Below are positions 1 through 8,118 of a stretch of 64,000 nucleotides of DNA, piece by piece (the first letter of the stretch is position 1; the number at the start of each line of letters is the position of its first letter). The notes under the pieces are model-generated. The model worked only from the letters and a program-made list of their open reading frames with translations, made no database searches and was not told the origin of the DNA. The DNA is from JAICYJ01 sp963766445 (GTDB lineage Bacteria > Actinomycetota > Thermoleophilia > Gaiellales > JAICJC01). The stretch spans positions 62,001 to 126,000 of the forward strand of contig CAVXZW010000025.1 in assembly GCA_963766445.1 (NCBI GenBank), given 5' to 3'. The position numbers were made by a program, and so were the translations under genes.

Positions 1-851
1 GCCAGCGTGTCGGCCGCCTGGCCGGCACGACCGGCGAAGCGGTAGACCAGGAACGACGCGACCGGCGCCGCCACCAGCACAGCCGCAAGCCGCCGGCTGC
101 GCGTGTGGGCCGCGTAGACGGCGAGCGCGGCGAGCATCGCCACGCCGGCGCCGCCGGCCGCGTCGAGGAAGAAGTGGTTCGCGGTGGTCACGATCGAGAA
201 CACGACCAGCGCCGGGTAGAACGCCCACAGCACGCGCAGCACCCGGGTGCGGACGAGCATGACGGCCGAGGTGCCGACGATCAGGGCGTAGGCAGTGTGC
301 AGGCTCGGCATCGCCGCATACGGGTTGGACAGCGAGGCGATCAGGCCGGAGTGGTGATTGACGGCCGTCTCGTTGAGCGTGTCCACGAAGCCGAGCGAGC
401 CCAGCATCCGCGGCGGTGCCGCCGGGTAGAGCGTGTAGCAGGCCAGGCCGATCGCGTTGGCGACGATGAACACGTTGCGCACCAGCGGGAACGCGTGGTT
501 GCGGCGCAGGTAGACCCAGAACAGGAACCCGAAGCTGATCGTGAACTGGCAGTTGAAGTACGTCCAGTTGGCGACCGCCTGCACGAAGTGCGGCGAGGTG
601 GCCGCGAAGTGCTGGACGTCGAGCTCGTGGAAGATCCCCAGCGACCGCTCGGCCGAGACGATGTCGTTGGCGTGGCGAAGCGCGACCGCGCGGTCACCGA
701 CGGCCAGCGTGCGCGTCGTCTCGTAGAGCAGGTCGAACAGCGCGAAGATCGCCAGCTGGCGGGCCAGGTCGCCCCATCCACGGGGCAGCCAGGCACCGAC
801 GCGGTGGACGATCGAGCTGATCGGGCGCTGGGTTGGTGCTGCGAGGATCAT
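1..851 (-). CDS. PAP2-family phosphatase/transferase-like membrane protein (C-terminus cut by window)
   Basis: Reading from the ATG at 849-851 gives an open frame of at least 283 codons running off the left edge. The protein has several hydrophobic membrane segments. It carries the PAP2 signatures NPYAAMPSLHTAYA (motif 2, containing PSLH) and TTANHFFLDAAGG (motif 3, with the catalytic His), plus the upstream YPAAPPRML segment typical of the inositol-phosphotransferase/Aur1-like PAP2 branch. Such enzymes act on lipid phosphates or move phospho-head groups at the membrane; the substrate here cannot be told. No ribosome binding site or leaderless hexamer stands out, so the start is fairly but not fully secure. 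Confidence 0.8.
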   Translation of the reverse strand, partial: MILAAPTQRPISSIVHRVGAWLPRGWGDLARQLAIFALFDLLYETTRTLAVGDRAVALRHANDIVSAERSLGIFHELDVQHFAATSPHFVQAVANWTYFNCQFTISFGFLFWVYLRRNHAFPLVRNVFIVANAIGLACYTLYPAAPPRMLGSLGFVDTLNETAVNHHSGLIASLSNPYAAMPSLHTAYALIVGTSAVMLVRTRVLRVLWAFYPALVVFSIVTTANHFFLDAAGGAGVAMLAALAVYAAHTRSRRLAAVLVAAPVASFLVYRFAGRAGQAADTL

Positions 852-937
852 GCCTGCAGCGTGTCACCAGCGGCATCCCCGATCGATACGGTTTGCCAGA
901 GCGATTGGTGCGGTTATCCCCCGGGATCACCGCACGA

Positions 938-971
938 AGGCCCGGCCGCCCCCGAAGGAGCGACCGGGCCT
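938..971 (-). terminator. Intrinsic terminator-like hairpin after the MMPL gene
   Basis: AGGCCCGG (938-945) pairs with CCGGGCCT (964-971), and the arms extend inward through a further GC-rich helix with one G-T pair around a short loop. It lies 16 bases past the stop of the MMPL gene on the minus strand. No clear U-tract follows, which is common in GC-rich genomes. Confidence 0.6.
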
Positions 972-986
972 CTCTCCCGGCGGACG

Positions 987-3398
987 CTAGGCCGTGACCG
1001 GCTTGCCGTCGATCGGGCTGCGCGTGCCGCTGTCCGGCGCGACCGAGCCGTGCGAGGTCAGCGTCGGCAGCCACTCCAGCCAGCTGGGCAGGTACCAGTT
1101 CCACTCGCCCAGCAGCTTCATGGTGGCGGGAAGCAGCACGCCCCGGATCACGGTGGCGTCGATCAGCACCGCCGCCGCCGCGCCCACGCCCAGCTGCTTG
1201 ACGTCGAGCACCGACAGCGTGGCGAACAGGCCGAACACCCCGACCATCACGATCGCCGCGCTGGTGACCGTACCGGCCGTGTCCTTGATGCCCTCGGTGA
1301 CGGCATCCTCGGTCGCCATGCCGTTGTCCACCAGCTCCTTGACCCGGCTCAGGATGAACACGTGGTAGTCCATCGAGAGCCCGAACAGGATCACGAACAG
1401 GAACAGCGGCAGCCAGTTGGCGATGGTGCCGGTCGAGTGGAACCCCAGCAGCGACTCGCCGATGCCGTGCTGGAAGACCAGCACCAGCACCCCGTACGCG
1501 GCACCCACCGACAGCAAGTTCAACAGGATCGCCTTGATCGGGATCACGATCGAACGGAACGTGACCAGCATCAGCAGGAACGCCAGCCCCAGCACGAACG
1601 CGAACACGATCGGCGTGCGCACCTTCATCAGGCTGTTGAAGTCCATCGACGATGCCGTGTCACCGGTGACGCCGACGTCGGCGCTGGGCAGGTCGCGCCC
1701 GATCGTGGCCGGGATCACCCGGTCGCGCAGCGTGCGGACGGCCTGCTGGGAGGCGGCGTTGGCGCCGTCGCCCTGGATCGGCACCGTCATCACGGCCACC
1801 GTGCCGGCCGGGTTGGTGGTGACGTCGATCGGCAGGTTGACCTGCCCGGTGGCGACGGCCGCCTGCTTGAAGTCGGCGATCGCATGCCGCGCCTCAGGAG
1901 CGTTGACGTCGCCGGTCTTGAACGCGACGGTGGCCGGATCGCCCTTGCCGGGGAAGGCCTTCTGGACTGCGTTGTACGTCTTCACGACCTCCAGGTTGGG
2001 GGGAAGGAACTTGAACGTCGGCGTCTCGGTCTTGATGGTCAGAGCCGGGATCGCCAGCGCGATCAGCACGCCTCCGGCGACGATCACGGCAACGACCGGG
2101 CGACGCAGCACACGGTCGAGGATGGTCGCCCAGATCCGGCCCTGGCCGCTCGCGGAGCGGCTGGAGACACGGTTACCCGTACCCGCGGCCTTGCGGACGG
2201 GGTAGGTGAACCAGGACAGCACGCGCCCACGCTCGACGCGGTCGCCCAGCAGCGAAAGCACGGCCGGCAGGCCGGTCAGCGAACCGACCATGGCCGCGGC
2301 CACGACCAGCATGGAGGCAACCCCCAGCGCCACGAACGTGGCATCGCCGGAGATCAGCATGCCCGCCATCGCGATCATCACCGTGAAGCCGGAGATCAGC
2401 ACCGCCTGACCCGAGGTGGACGCTGCCATCTCGAGCGCGCTGCGGCGATTCTGCATCGAGTGCTGCTTTGCTTCGCGCAGCGCCTGCTTGGCCGAGGCGA
2501 CAGCCTCGGCGTCGCCGGAGCGCTTGGCGGCCCGCCGCGCCTGCTTGGCAGCCGCGATCGCGGCCGTGTCGGCAGGCTTGGTGGCCAATCGCTCGCGCCG
2601 CTCCCGCTGCAGGTAGAACAGCGAGTAGTCGACGCCGACCGCCATGCCGATCATCAGGATGACCTCCTGGGCCACGTCCACCGTGGGGATCACGTGGCTG
2701 ACGATCGAGTTCAGGCCGAACGTGGCCAGCACCGCCGAGAACGCCAGCAGCACCGGGATACCAGCCGCAACCAGCGCGCCGAACGCGATCAACAGGATGA
2801 TCATGGTCAGCGGCAGTGAGACGTTGCGGGCGTTTGCGAAGTCGGCGTTGATCTTGTCGTTGAGGACGTGTGTGGCCGATGCCTCGCCGAACTCGCGGAT
2901 GGAGAGATCCGGGTTGGCGGCGCGCAGCGACGCGACACCGTCCATCACCGGCTGGATGCGGTCAGGGGCGGTCTCGCTGTCGCCCGAGATCTGGAACCGC
3001 ACCAGCGCCGAATGCCCGTCCTTGGTGATCTGGCCAGGGTAGGCCTTCGAGTACGGGTTCTCGACCTTGATCACCTCGTCGTAGCTGCCGACCTTGGCGA
3101 TCACGCCGGTGACGCCCGAGCGGAACGCGGCGTCCTTCGCGGTCAGGTTCTGTGACTGCACGAGCACCATCTCGTGCGCGTGTGATGTGAAGTTGGCGTC
3201 GTCGATGACGCGGTTGATGTGCCCCGACTCGCCGTCGCCGAGGCGGGCGTTCGAGACGTTGACCTGCCCGACTGCGATTCCGATCGCAACCGCGGCGATG
3301 ACGAATACGAACCAGAGTCCCAAGGCCGCCCAACGGTGCTTGGCACTCCAGCCGCCCATACGGGCGGCCAGGTTCTTGCGTGGTGGACTGGAAGACAT
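987..3398 (-). CDS. MMPL/RND-family transporter
   Basis: An 803-residue inner-membrane exporter of the MMPL family, which moves lipids or hydrophobic compounds using the proton gradient. The start chosen is the ATG at 3396-3398 (protein begins MSSSPPRKNL). AAAGGGA sits a few bases upstream, and the first transmembrane segment (LWFVFVIAAVAIGIAVG) follows directly; a longer open frame upstream has no family character. Two homologous halves are visible, each with the conserved membrane Asp-Tyr signature: GVDYSLFYLQRE near residue 253 and GLSMDYHVFILSR near residue 670. A charged Ala/Lys-rich loop follows the first signature. The cargo is unknown. No frameshift is seen. Confidence 0.9.
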   Translation of the reverse strand: MSSSPPRKNLAARMGGWSAKHRWAALGLWFVFVIAAVAIGIAVGQVNVSNARLGDGESGHINRVIDDANFTSHAHEMVLVQSQNLTAKDAAFRSGVTGVIAKVGSYDEVIKVENPYSKAYPGQITKDGHSALVRFQISGDSETAPDRIQPVMDGVASLRAANPDLSIREFGEASATHVLNDKINADFANARNVSLPLTMIILLIAFGALVAAGIPVLLAFSAVLATFGLNSIVSHVIPTVDVAQEVILMIGMAVGVDYSLFYLQRERRERLATKPADTAAIAAAKQARRAAKRSGDAEAVASAKQALREAKQHSMQNRRSALEMAASTSGQAVLISGFTVMIAMAGMLISGDATFVALGVASMLVVAAAMVGSLTGLPAVLSLLGDRVERGRVLSWFTYPVRKAAGTGNRVSSRSASGQGRIWATILDRVLRRPVVAVIVAGGVLIALAIPALTIKTETPTFKFLPPNLEVVKTYNAVQKAFPGKGDPATVAFKTGDVNAPEARHAIADFKQAAVATGQVNLPIDVTTNPAGTVAVMTVPIQGDGANAASQQAVRTLRDRVIPATIGRDLPSADVGVTGDTASSMDFNSLMKVRTPIVFAFVLGLAFLLMLVTFRSIVIPIKAILLNLLSVGAAYGVLVLVFQHGIGESLLGFHSTGTIANWLPLFLFVILFGLSMDYHVFILSRVKELVDNGMATEDAVTEGIKDTAGTVTSAAIVMVGVFGLFATLSVLDVKQLGVGAAAAVLIDATVIRGVLLPATMKLLGEWNWYLPSWLEWLPTLTSHGSVAPDSGTRSPIDGKPVTA

Positions 3399-3484
3399 GA
3401 CTGAGAATCCCTTTCGGATTGGATTGACTGCCCGCAGCCTGACCGAAGGGCGCCCTCTGCGATATGCGGAGAGCAGGTGTCCGC

Positions 3485-3504
3485 AGGTGCGGTAATCCGC
3501 ACCT
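3485..3504 (-). terminator. Perfect 8-bp hairpin between MFS and MMPL genes
   Basis: AGGTGCGG, loop TAAT, CCGCACCT. It lies 10 bases past the stop of the minus-strand MFS gene, so it probably ends that transcript before the MMPL gene. Confidence 0.55.
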
Positions 3505-3514
3505 CCACGGGGTG

Positions 3515-4657
3515 CTACCGCCGGCGCAGCGCCAGCAGGTAGGCCGTGGCCGCGAGGCAGCAGGCCGTCAGGAAGCCGTAGACGGCGCTCGGGCCGGGCT
3601 GATCGAGGCCGGCACCGGCGACGATCGCGCCGCCGAAGCTGGCGGCGCCCCAGGCGAAGGCGGTCATGCCGTTGACGGCGCCAACGCCGATCCCGGCGCT
3701 GCGCGCGCCGCGGACGCCCAGCGGCAGCGCAACCGCGTACATGAAGCCGAGCGGGGCGGCGCGCACGATCAGCATGCCTGCCACGACCGCCGACGTGCTG
3801 GTGCCGAGCACCGGCAGCAGCACGAGCGCCGAGAGGGCGGTGCAAATCGCTCCCGCGACCAGGGTCACCGTCCACCTTCCGGTGCGGGCCGCCAGCGCGC
3901 TGCAGGCAATGAACACGGCCGAACCGATCGAGAGGATCAGCCCGATGGTGGCGGTCGAGCGGCCGGCGTCGCTGAGCTGGGCTGGGGCGACCAGGAACAC
4001 GACGCCGTCCGAGAAGCCGCCCAGCAGCATCAGCGTGACGGCGCCCGCGATCAGCGGGTTGCGACGGGCCAGGCCGAGGGCGGCGCGCAGCCGCAGCTGC
4101 TGCTCGTGACGGCCTTCGCTGCCGTGGTCAGCGAAGGCGAGCGCGACGAGAAGCGCCAGCGTAACGGCGGCCAGGATCAGGAACGGCGCACCGCGGCTGA
4201 CACGATCGGCCAGGACGCCGGCGAAGACCGGGCCGACCATCCCGCCCAGGCCCGCCACCGCGATCACGGCGCCGACGGCGCCGGGCCGATCCTCGCCGGC
4301 GGAGTCCGACAGCCACGACAGGCCAGCCGACCAGATCACGGCCGAGGCGAGGCCGAAGGCGAGCCGGGCCGCGACCAGCGTCCAGAGGCCGACGGCGAGC
4401 CCCTGGCCCAGGCAGGAAGCGGCCAGCAGCAGGCCGGCTGCGAGCGTGACACGGCGGTGGCCGAGCCGGTCGCCGGCCACTCCGCCGGGGATCGCACCGG
4501 CGACGATCGCCAGGCTCGCCGCCGAGAGGGCGACTCCCGATTCGAACCCGGACAGCGAGAAGGCGTCGCGGTAGGACGGCAGCAGCGGCACCAGCGACAC
4601 AAGCACCACTTCGTCCACGAAGATCAGCGCGTAGAGCAGGATCAGGAGCCGTCGCAT
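3515..4657 (-). CDS. MFS transporter
   Basis: A 380-residue major facilitator with about 12 hydrophobic segments. Its N-terminus, LILLYALIFVDEVVLVSLVP, closely resembles the exporter at 39220-40410 in this window, so the two are paralogues. GDRLGHRRVT is the loop 2-3 motif A of the family (GxLaDrxGrr). It is presumably a drug or metabolite exporter; the substrate is unknown. The ATG at 4657 is preceded at exactly 6 nt by TAGACT and has no ribosome binding site, suggesting a leaderless mRNA. It is divergent from the metallopeptidase gene at 4686. Confidence 0.88.
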   Translation of the reverse strand: MRRLLILLYALIFVDEVVLVSLVPLLPSYRDAFSLSGFESGVALSAASLAIVAGAIPGGVAGDRLGHRRVTLAAGLLLAASCLGQGLAVGLWTLVAARLAFGLASAVIWSAGLSWLSDSAGEDRPGAVGAVIAVAGLGGMVGPVFAGVLADRVSRGAPFLILAAVTLALLVALAFADHGSEGRHEQQLRLRAALGLARRNPLIAGAVTLMLLGGFSDGVVFLVAPAQLSDAGRSTATIGLILSIGSAVFIACSALAARTGRWTVTLVAGAICTALSALVLLPVLGTSTSAVVAGMLIVRAAPLGFMYAVALPLGVRGARSAGIGVGAVNGMTAFAWGAASFGGAIVAGAGLDQPGPSAVYGFLTACCLAATAYLLALRRR

Positions 4658-4663
4658 CGGCCG

Positions 4664-4669
4664 AGTCTA
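4664..4669 (-). promoter_or_regulatory. Leaderless -10 element (TAGACT)
   Basis: TAGACT on the minus strand, 6 nt before the ATG at 4657. It sits back-to-back with the plus-strand hexamer at 4674, making a very compact divergent promoter. Confidence 0.6.
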
Positions 4670-4673
4670 TGGG

Positions 4674-4679
4674 TAGTCT
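4674..4679 (+). promoter_or_regulatory. Leaderless -10 element (TAGTCT)
   Basis: TAGTCT exactly 6 nt before the ATG at 4686, with no ribosome binding site between. Confidence 0.6.
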
Positions 4680-4685
4680 CGAGCG

Positions 4686-5279
4686 ATGACGCCGCCTCTC
4701 CTGATCCGCGAGTCCAGCCGCGTGCGCCGGGCCCGGATCGTGGTGGCGCCGCACCGGCCGGTCGAGGTGGTGGTGCCCCCGGGCACCTCGGCGGCCTGGA
4801 TCGACGGCTTTGTGGCGGAGCACCTGGAGTGGATCGAGCGGCGGCGGGCGGCTGAGCCGGAGCCCTCGCTGGGCTTGCAGCGCGAGGGCGTTGCCTGGCT
4901 GGACGGGGAGCCGCGTCCGGCTCCCGCGGGCGACCTGGGAGCCTGGTACCGGCGGCAGGCGCGGGGGATGCTGACGGGGACGGTCGAGCGCGAGGCGGCC
5001 CGGCTCGAGGTCAACGGCTGGTCGCGGATCCGGGTCGGCGACCCGCGCTCACGCTGGGGCTCGTGCTCGACCCGCGGCACGCTCTCGTTCTCGTGGCGGC
5101 TGGTGATGGCTCCGGCCTGGGTTGCCGACTACGTGGTCGTCCACGAGCTGTGCCATCTGCGGCAGATGAACCATTCGCGTCACTTCTGGCAGCTGGTGGA
5201 CGCGGCCTACCCGACCCGCCGCGTCGCACAGGCCTGGCTCAAGCGCCACGGACCGGAGCTCCTGGCCTACCGCCCGTAG
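4686..5279 (+). CDS. YgjP-like M48-type metallopeptidase domain protein
   Basis: A 197-residue protein of the YgjP/DUF45 (WLM-like) group. RWGSCSTRGTLSFSWRLVMA is the family's WGSC segment. It is followed by HELCHLRQMNHSRHFW around residues 150-165, in which HExxH plus the later His form a zinc site. Members are predicted zinc proteases, often beside restriction or stress genes; the physiological substrate is unknown. Start ATG 4686 follows a leaderless TAGTCT at 6 nt. The length matches the family (about 200-240 residues), and no secretion signal is visible, so it is probably cytoplasmic. Confidence 0.88.
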   Translation: MTPPLLIRESSRVRRARIVVAPHRPVEVVVPPGTSAAWIDGFVAEHLEWIERRRAAEPEPSLGLQREGVAWLDGEPRPAPAGDLGAWYRRQARGMLTGTVEREAARLEVNGWSRIRVGDPRSRWGSCSTRGTLSFSWRLVMAPAWVADYVVVHELCHLRQMNHSRHFWQLVDAAYPTRRVAQAWLKRHGPELLAYRP

Positions 5280-5311
5280 GCGCTCGAGCGGCACCTCAAG
5301 GGCGCGGAGCA

Positions 5312-5326
5312 CGGTGTCAAACACCG
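5312..5326. repeat. Short palindromic repeat GGTGTCAAACACC, copy 1
   Basis: Arms CGGTGT/ACACCG around CAA. The inner 13-mer GGTGTCAAACACC recurs in reverse orientation at 19261-19273, and a one-base variant lies at 5421-5433. Confidence 0.6.
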
Positions 5327-5420
5327 ACCTGGGCGCCGCGGCAGTCCGGCACCCACTCTTGACGGATGTCGCGCCGGCTGTGACAGGCAATGGCTTAGCT
5401 AAGCGAAAAGCACCAAGATT

Positions 5421-5433
5421 GGTGTCGAACACC
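5421..5433. repeat. Short palindromic repeat GGTGTCGAACACC, copy 2
   Basis: Same arms as copy 1 (GGTGT/ACACC) with the central triplet CGA instead of CAA, 108 bases away in the same intergenic region. Confidence 0.55.
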
Positions 5434-5508
5434 GCTTCGGCCCTCGACGAAGGTCGCGGGGAAACCCGCAACAGGTCGTTGCAGAATCGGCACGTGCCGG
5501 CGGGCGGG

Positions 5509-5997
5509 TCAGGGGCCGGTCTGGGCGGTGCCGGAGGAGTCGGTCGACGAGGGCGGCGGCGCCGTCTCCGTCACGGTCACCGTCTCCGGCGGCGACGTCA
5601 CCGTCTCGGGCGGCTCGGTCACCGTCACGGTTGTCGGAACGAAGACGGTCGCGGCGCTGTCGGTGATGCCGGTGTCGGCGCCGGGTGCGGGCTCGATCGT
5701 GCCGTAGGTGTAAGTCGTCTTGCCGCCGACCACCTGCCGGCGCACCGCTCCGGGCAGCGTGACCACGCTGGTGTGGCCGTTGATCACGGTGCGCACGACC
5801 GGCACCGGGACCGTGATCGTCTGAACGCGGCCCTTCGTGGTCAGGACCTGGACGGCCGCGCCCGTCCGCTCGATCGGGTGCGTGCCGGCCTCGATTCCGA
5901 CCGCGAACCCTCCGAACAGCAGCACCAGCAGCGTGACGCCGATCAGGAATGCTCGGACGGGATGGTCAAAACTGCCGTGATATCTGGAGTCGCGCAC
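5509..5997 (-). CDS. Single-pass membrane protein with Thr/Pro-rich tail
   Basis: A 162-residue protein of unknown function. Residues 1-15 are short and cytoplasmic-like. One strong hydrophobic segment, AFLIGVTLLVLLFGGFAVGI, follows near residues 16-36. The outside part is beta-rich and ends in a low-complexity tail built from TVTVTEPPETVTSPPETVT-type repeats. Such Thr/Pro stalks are typical of surface-exposed linkers. I recognise no catalytic motif. The ATG at 5997 has no obvious strong ribosome binding site. It is convergent with the metallopeptidase gene. Confidence 0.65.
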   Translation of the reverse strand: MRDSRYHGSFDHPVRAFLIGVTLLVLLFGGFAVGIEAGTHPIERTGAAVQVLTTKGRVQTITVPVPVVRTVINGHTSVVTLPGAVRRQVVGGKTTYTYGTIEPAPGADTGITDSAATVFVPTTVTVTEPPETVTSPPETVTVTETAPPPSSTDSSGTAQTGP

Positions 5998-6049
5998 GGG
6001 TTGACGCTAGCACGTCCCCCGTGCGCGACCCAAGCCCACACCCCCGCGC

Positions 6050-6154
6050 TTAGCGCGGAACGATGCGGCGAACCGTCATCGTGCCGCTCAACTTTCGCAT
6101 GCCGGCGGGCGGCGCGATCGCCACGGTCGTCGACACTGTCTGGGACTTCATCAT
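6050..6154 (-). CDS. Possible 34-residue basic small protein
   Basis: ATG at 6152-6154 opens a 34-codon frame: MMKSQTVSTTVAIAPPAG followed by a basic end (MRKLSGTMTVRRIVPR) and TAA. GAAGGGGG lies about 8 nt upstream, one of the best ribosome binding sites in the window, which is why I report so short a frame. No family is recognised. It lies in the 200-base gap between the membrane-protein gene and the CBS/DUF294 gene, on the opposite strand to the latter. It may be a leader peptide or a small protein, or a chance frame. Confidence 0.35.
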   Translation of the reverse strand: MMKSQTVSTTVAIAPPAGMRKLSGTMTVRRIVPR

Positions 6155-6270
6155 CGTTTGACCCCCTTCAACCGATGAACTCCGTAGGCTCGGGGTAGCG
6201 AAGGGTGCGTGCCGCGTCAATCACCCGCGAAAAACATTTACGGTTCCCGAACCTTAGGATCGACCTGCAG

Positions 6271-8118
6271 ATGCACGAGATCGCGGAATTCCTGCGCGAC
6301 AACCCGCCCTTCGACACGCTCAGCGAGGAGGAGCTTGACGAGGTGGCCGCCGCCTGCGAGATCGAGTTCGCGGAGGCCGGAACCATGGTGCTCGAGCAGG
6401 CGGTGACCACCCCCGGCGTGGCCTGGGTGGTGCGACGCGGCGCCGTCGAGCTGCTGGACGGCGATCGAGTCGTGGACATGCTGTCGGAGGGTGAGATGTT
6501 CGGGCACGCCTCGCTGCTGTCGGAGTGGCCGACGGCGCTGGCGGTGCGCGCCGCCGAGGACTCGCTGCTCTACCGCCTGCCGGCCGAGGCGATCCGGCCG
6601 GTGCTGGCACGGCCGGCCGCCCTGCGGTTCGCGGCCCGCTCCCTGGCGGGCCGCTACGAGATGCTGCACCGCGAGCTGGATCCGCTGGCGATCGCCGTCG
6701 TCGACCCCGCCCGCCGTCCGGTCAGCCGCCTGCTCCGCGGCGAGCCCGTGATCGCCGCGCCCGGTGCGACGGTACAGGAGGCTGCCCGCCGCATGGTCGA
6801 GGCCAGCTCGTCGTCCGTCCTGGTCGATCTCGACGACGGCTTCGGCATCGTCACCGACCGAGATCTGCGCGAGCGGGTGGTGGCCGCCGGCGTGCCGGCC
6901 GACACCCCGGTCTCACAGGTGATGACGGCTCCCGCCGCGACCATCGCCTCCAACATGACCGGTGCGGACGCCCTGCTGGACATGCTCGACCGCGGCGTCC
7001 GCCACCTCCCCGTGGTTGACGTCTCCGGCCGCGTGATCGGCGTCATCTCCGACACCGATCTGATGGCGGTGGAGACGCGCACCCCATTCCACCTGCGCCG
7101 GGCGATCACGGCGGCGACCACCGTCGAGAGCTGGCGGCCGCCGTGGCGCCGCTCTCGGACACCATCGTCGGCCTGTACGACGCCAAGGTCGCGGCCGACC
7201 TCCATCTCCCGCGTGATCGCAACCGTCCACGACGCGCTCACCCGCCGCATGATCGAGCTGGTCGTCGACCAGCACCCGGACGTGGCTCCGTTCACCTGGC
7301 TGTCGCTCGGCAGCGTCGCTCGCCGCGAGGCGTTTCCCAGCTCCGACCAGGACAGCGCCATCGCCTGGCAGGGCGAGGGTGACGACCCGGCGGTGCGCGA
7401 GCCACTGAAACGCCTCGCGGCCGATGTCGTGGCCGGCCTCGAGCGCTGCGGGATCCCACGTTGCGCCAACGGCGCCGTCGCCTCCAACCCGCTGTTCCTG
7501 CGCTCGCAGGGAGCCTGGCTGGAGGCCATTCGTTCGTGGCTCGACAATCCCACCCAGGAAAAAGCGCTGATACTGGTGTCACTGATGACCGACGGCCGCC
7601 CGGTGTGGCGCGCCGAGCCCGGCTGGCGCGCGGTCGAGGACGTCTTCGCGGGCGCCCGCCGTCACCCGCAGCTGCTGCGGCTGCTGGGCCAGTTCGCGCT
7701 CAGCGCCAGGCCGCCCACCGGGTTCTTGCGTGACTTCGTCGTCGAGCACAACGGCGAGCACCGGGGCACCCTCAACATCAAGTCAGGCGGCCTGCTGCCC
7801 GTGGTCGATATTGCCCGCTGGGCAGCCATGTCGGCCGGCGCCGCCGAGACATCGACGCCCGCGCGGCTGGAGGCGGCGGCGCAGGCCGGCACGCTGGAAA
7901 GCCACGTCACATCGACGCTGCGGGTCGCCTTCGAGCTGTTCACCGACCTGCGTATGGAGCATCAGGTCAACGCGCTGCGACGTCGCGCTCAGCCGGACGA
8001 CTCGATCGATCCACGCACGCTGGCCCCGCTCACCCGGCGCTATCTGAAGGATGCCTTCCGTGCCGTGGCGGACGTGCAGCGCGGGATGGCCAACGAGTTC
8101 AACCTGACCGGGCTATGA
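6271..8118 (+). CDS. Cyclic-nucleotide-binding / CBS-pair / DUF294 nucleotidyltransferase-like protein
   Basis: About 615 residues. An N-terminal cNMP-binding domain (LSEEELDEVAAAC to about residue 130) is followed by a CBS pair (VSRLLRGEPVIAAPGATVQE; DRGVRHLPVVDVSGRVIGVI). A DUF294 nucleotidyltransferase core with the GSVARREAFPSSDQDSAI signature comes next, then the DUF294 C-terminal domain. Proteins of this layout are thought to sense nucleotides and modify a partner; the target is unknown. The start at ATG 6271 (MHEIAEFL) begins the conserved region, and AGGA lies about 10 nt upstream. Two compensating indels, a lost base near 7128 and an extra base near 7202, garble about 25 residues after the CBS pair; both look like sequence errors. 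The stop overlaps the next gene's ATG. Confidence 0.85.
   Translation: MHEIAEFLRDNPPFDTLSEEELDEVAAACEIEFAEAGTMVLEQAVTTPGVAWVVRRGAVELLDGDRVVDMLSEGEMFGHASLLSEWPTALAVRAAEDSLLYRLPAEAIRPVLARPAALRFAARSLAGRYEMLHRELDPLAIAVVDPARRPVSRLLRGEPVIAAPGATVQEAARRMVEASSSSVLVDLDDGFGIVTDRDLRERVVAAGVPADTPVSQVMTAPAATIASNMTGADALLDMLDRGVRHLPVVDVSGRVIGVISDTDLMAVETRTPFHLRRAITAATTVESWRPPWRRSRTPSSACTTPRSRPTSISRVIATVHDALTRRMIELVVDQHPDVAPFTWLSLGSVARREAFPSSDQDSAIAWQGEGDDPAVREPLKRLAADVVAGLERCGIPRCANGAVASNPLFLRSQGAWLEAIRSWLDNPTQEKALILVSLMTDGRPVWRAEPGWRAVEDVFAGARRHPQLLRLLGQFALSARPPTGFLRDFVVEHNGEHRGTLNIKSGGLLPVVDIARWAAMSAGAAETSTPARLEAAAQAGTLESHVTSTLRVAFELFTDLRMEHQVNALRRRAQPDDSIDPRTLAPLTRRYLKDAFRAVADVQRGMANEFNLTGL

Larger units (their letters stand above)
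5280..5508. other. Convergent intergenic region rich in short palindromes
   Basis: This 229-base gap holds no convincing gene. It contains five inverted repeats: CGGTGTCAAACACCG (5312-5326), CTTAGCTAAG (near 5394), GGTGTCGAACACC (5421-5433), GCGGG-GAAA-CCCGC with a GNRA-type loop (5456-5469) and CGGCACGTGCCG (5488-5499). The last two lie just past the stop of the minus-strand gene that ends at 5509 and could end its transcript. Confidence 0.55.

Noticed and set aside
105..2819. Very long plus-strand open frame opposite the PAP2 and MMPL genes
   Set aside because: Arg/His/Gly-rich translation with no domain; it is the antisense shadow that GC-rich genes produce. The minus-strand genes have full family motifs.
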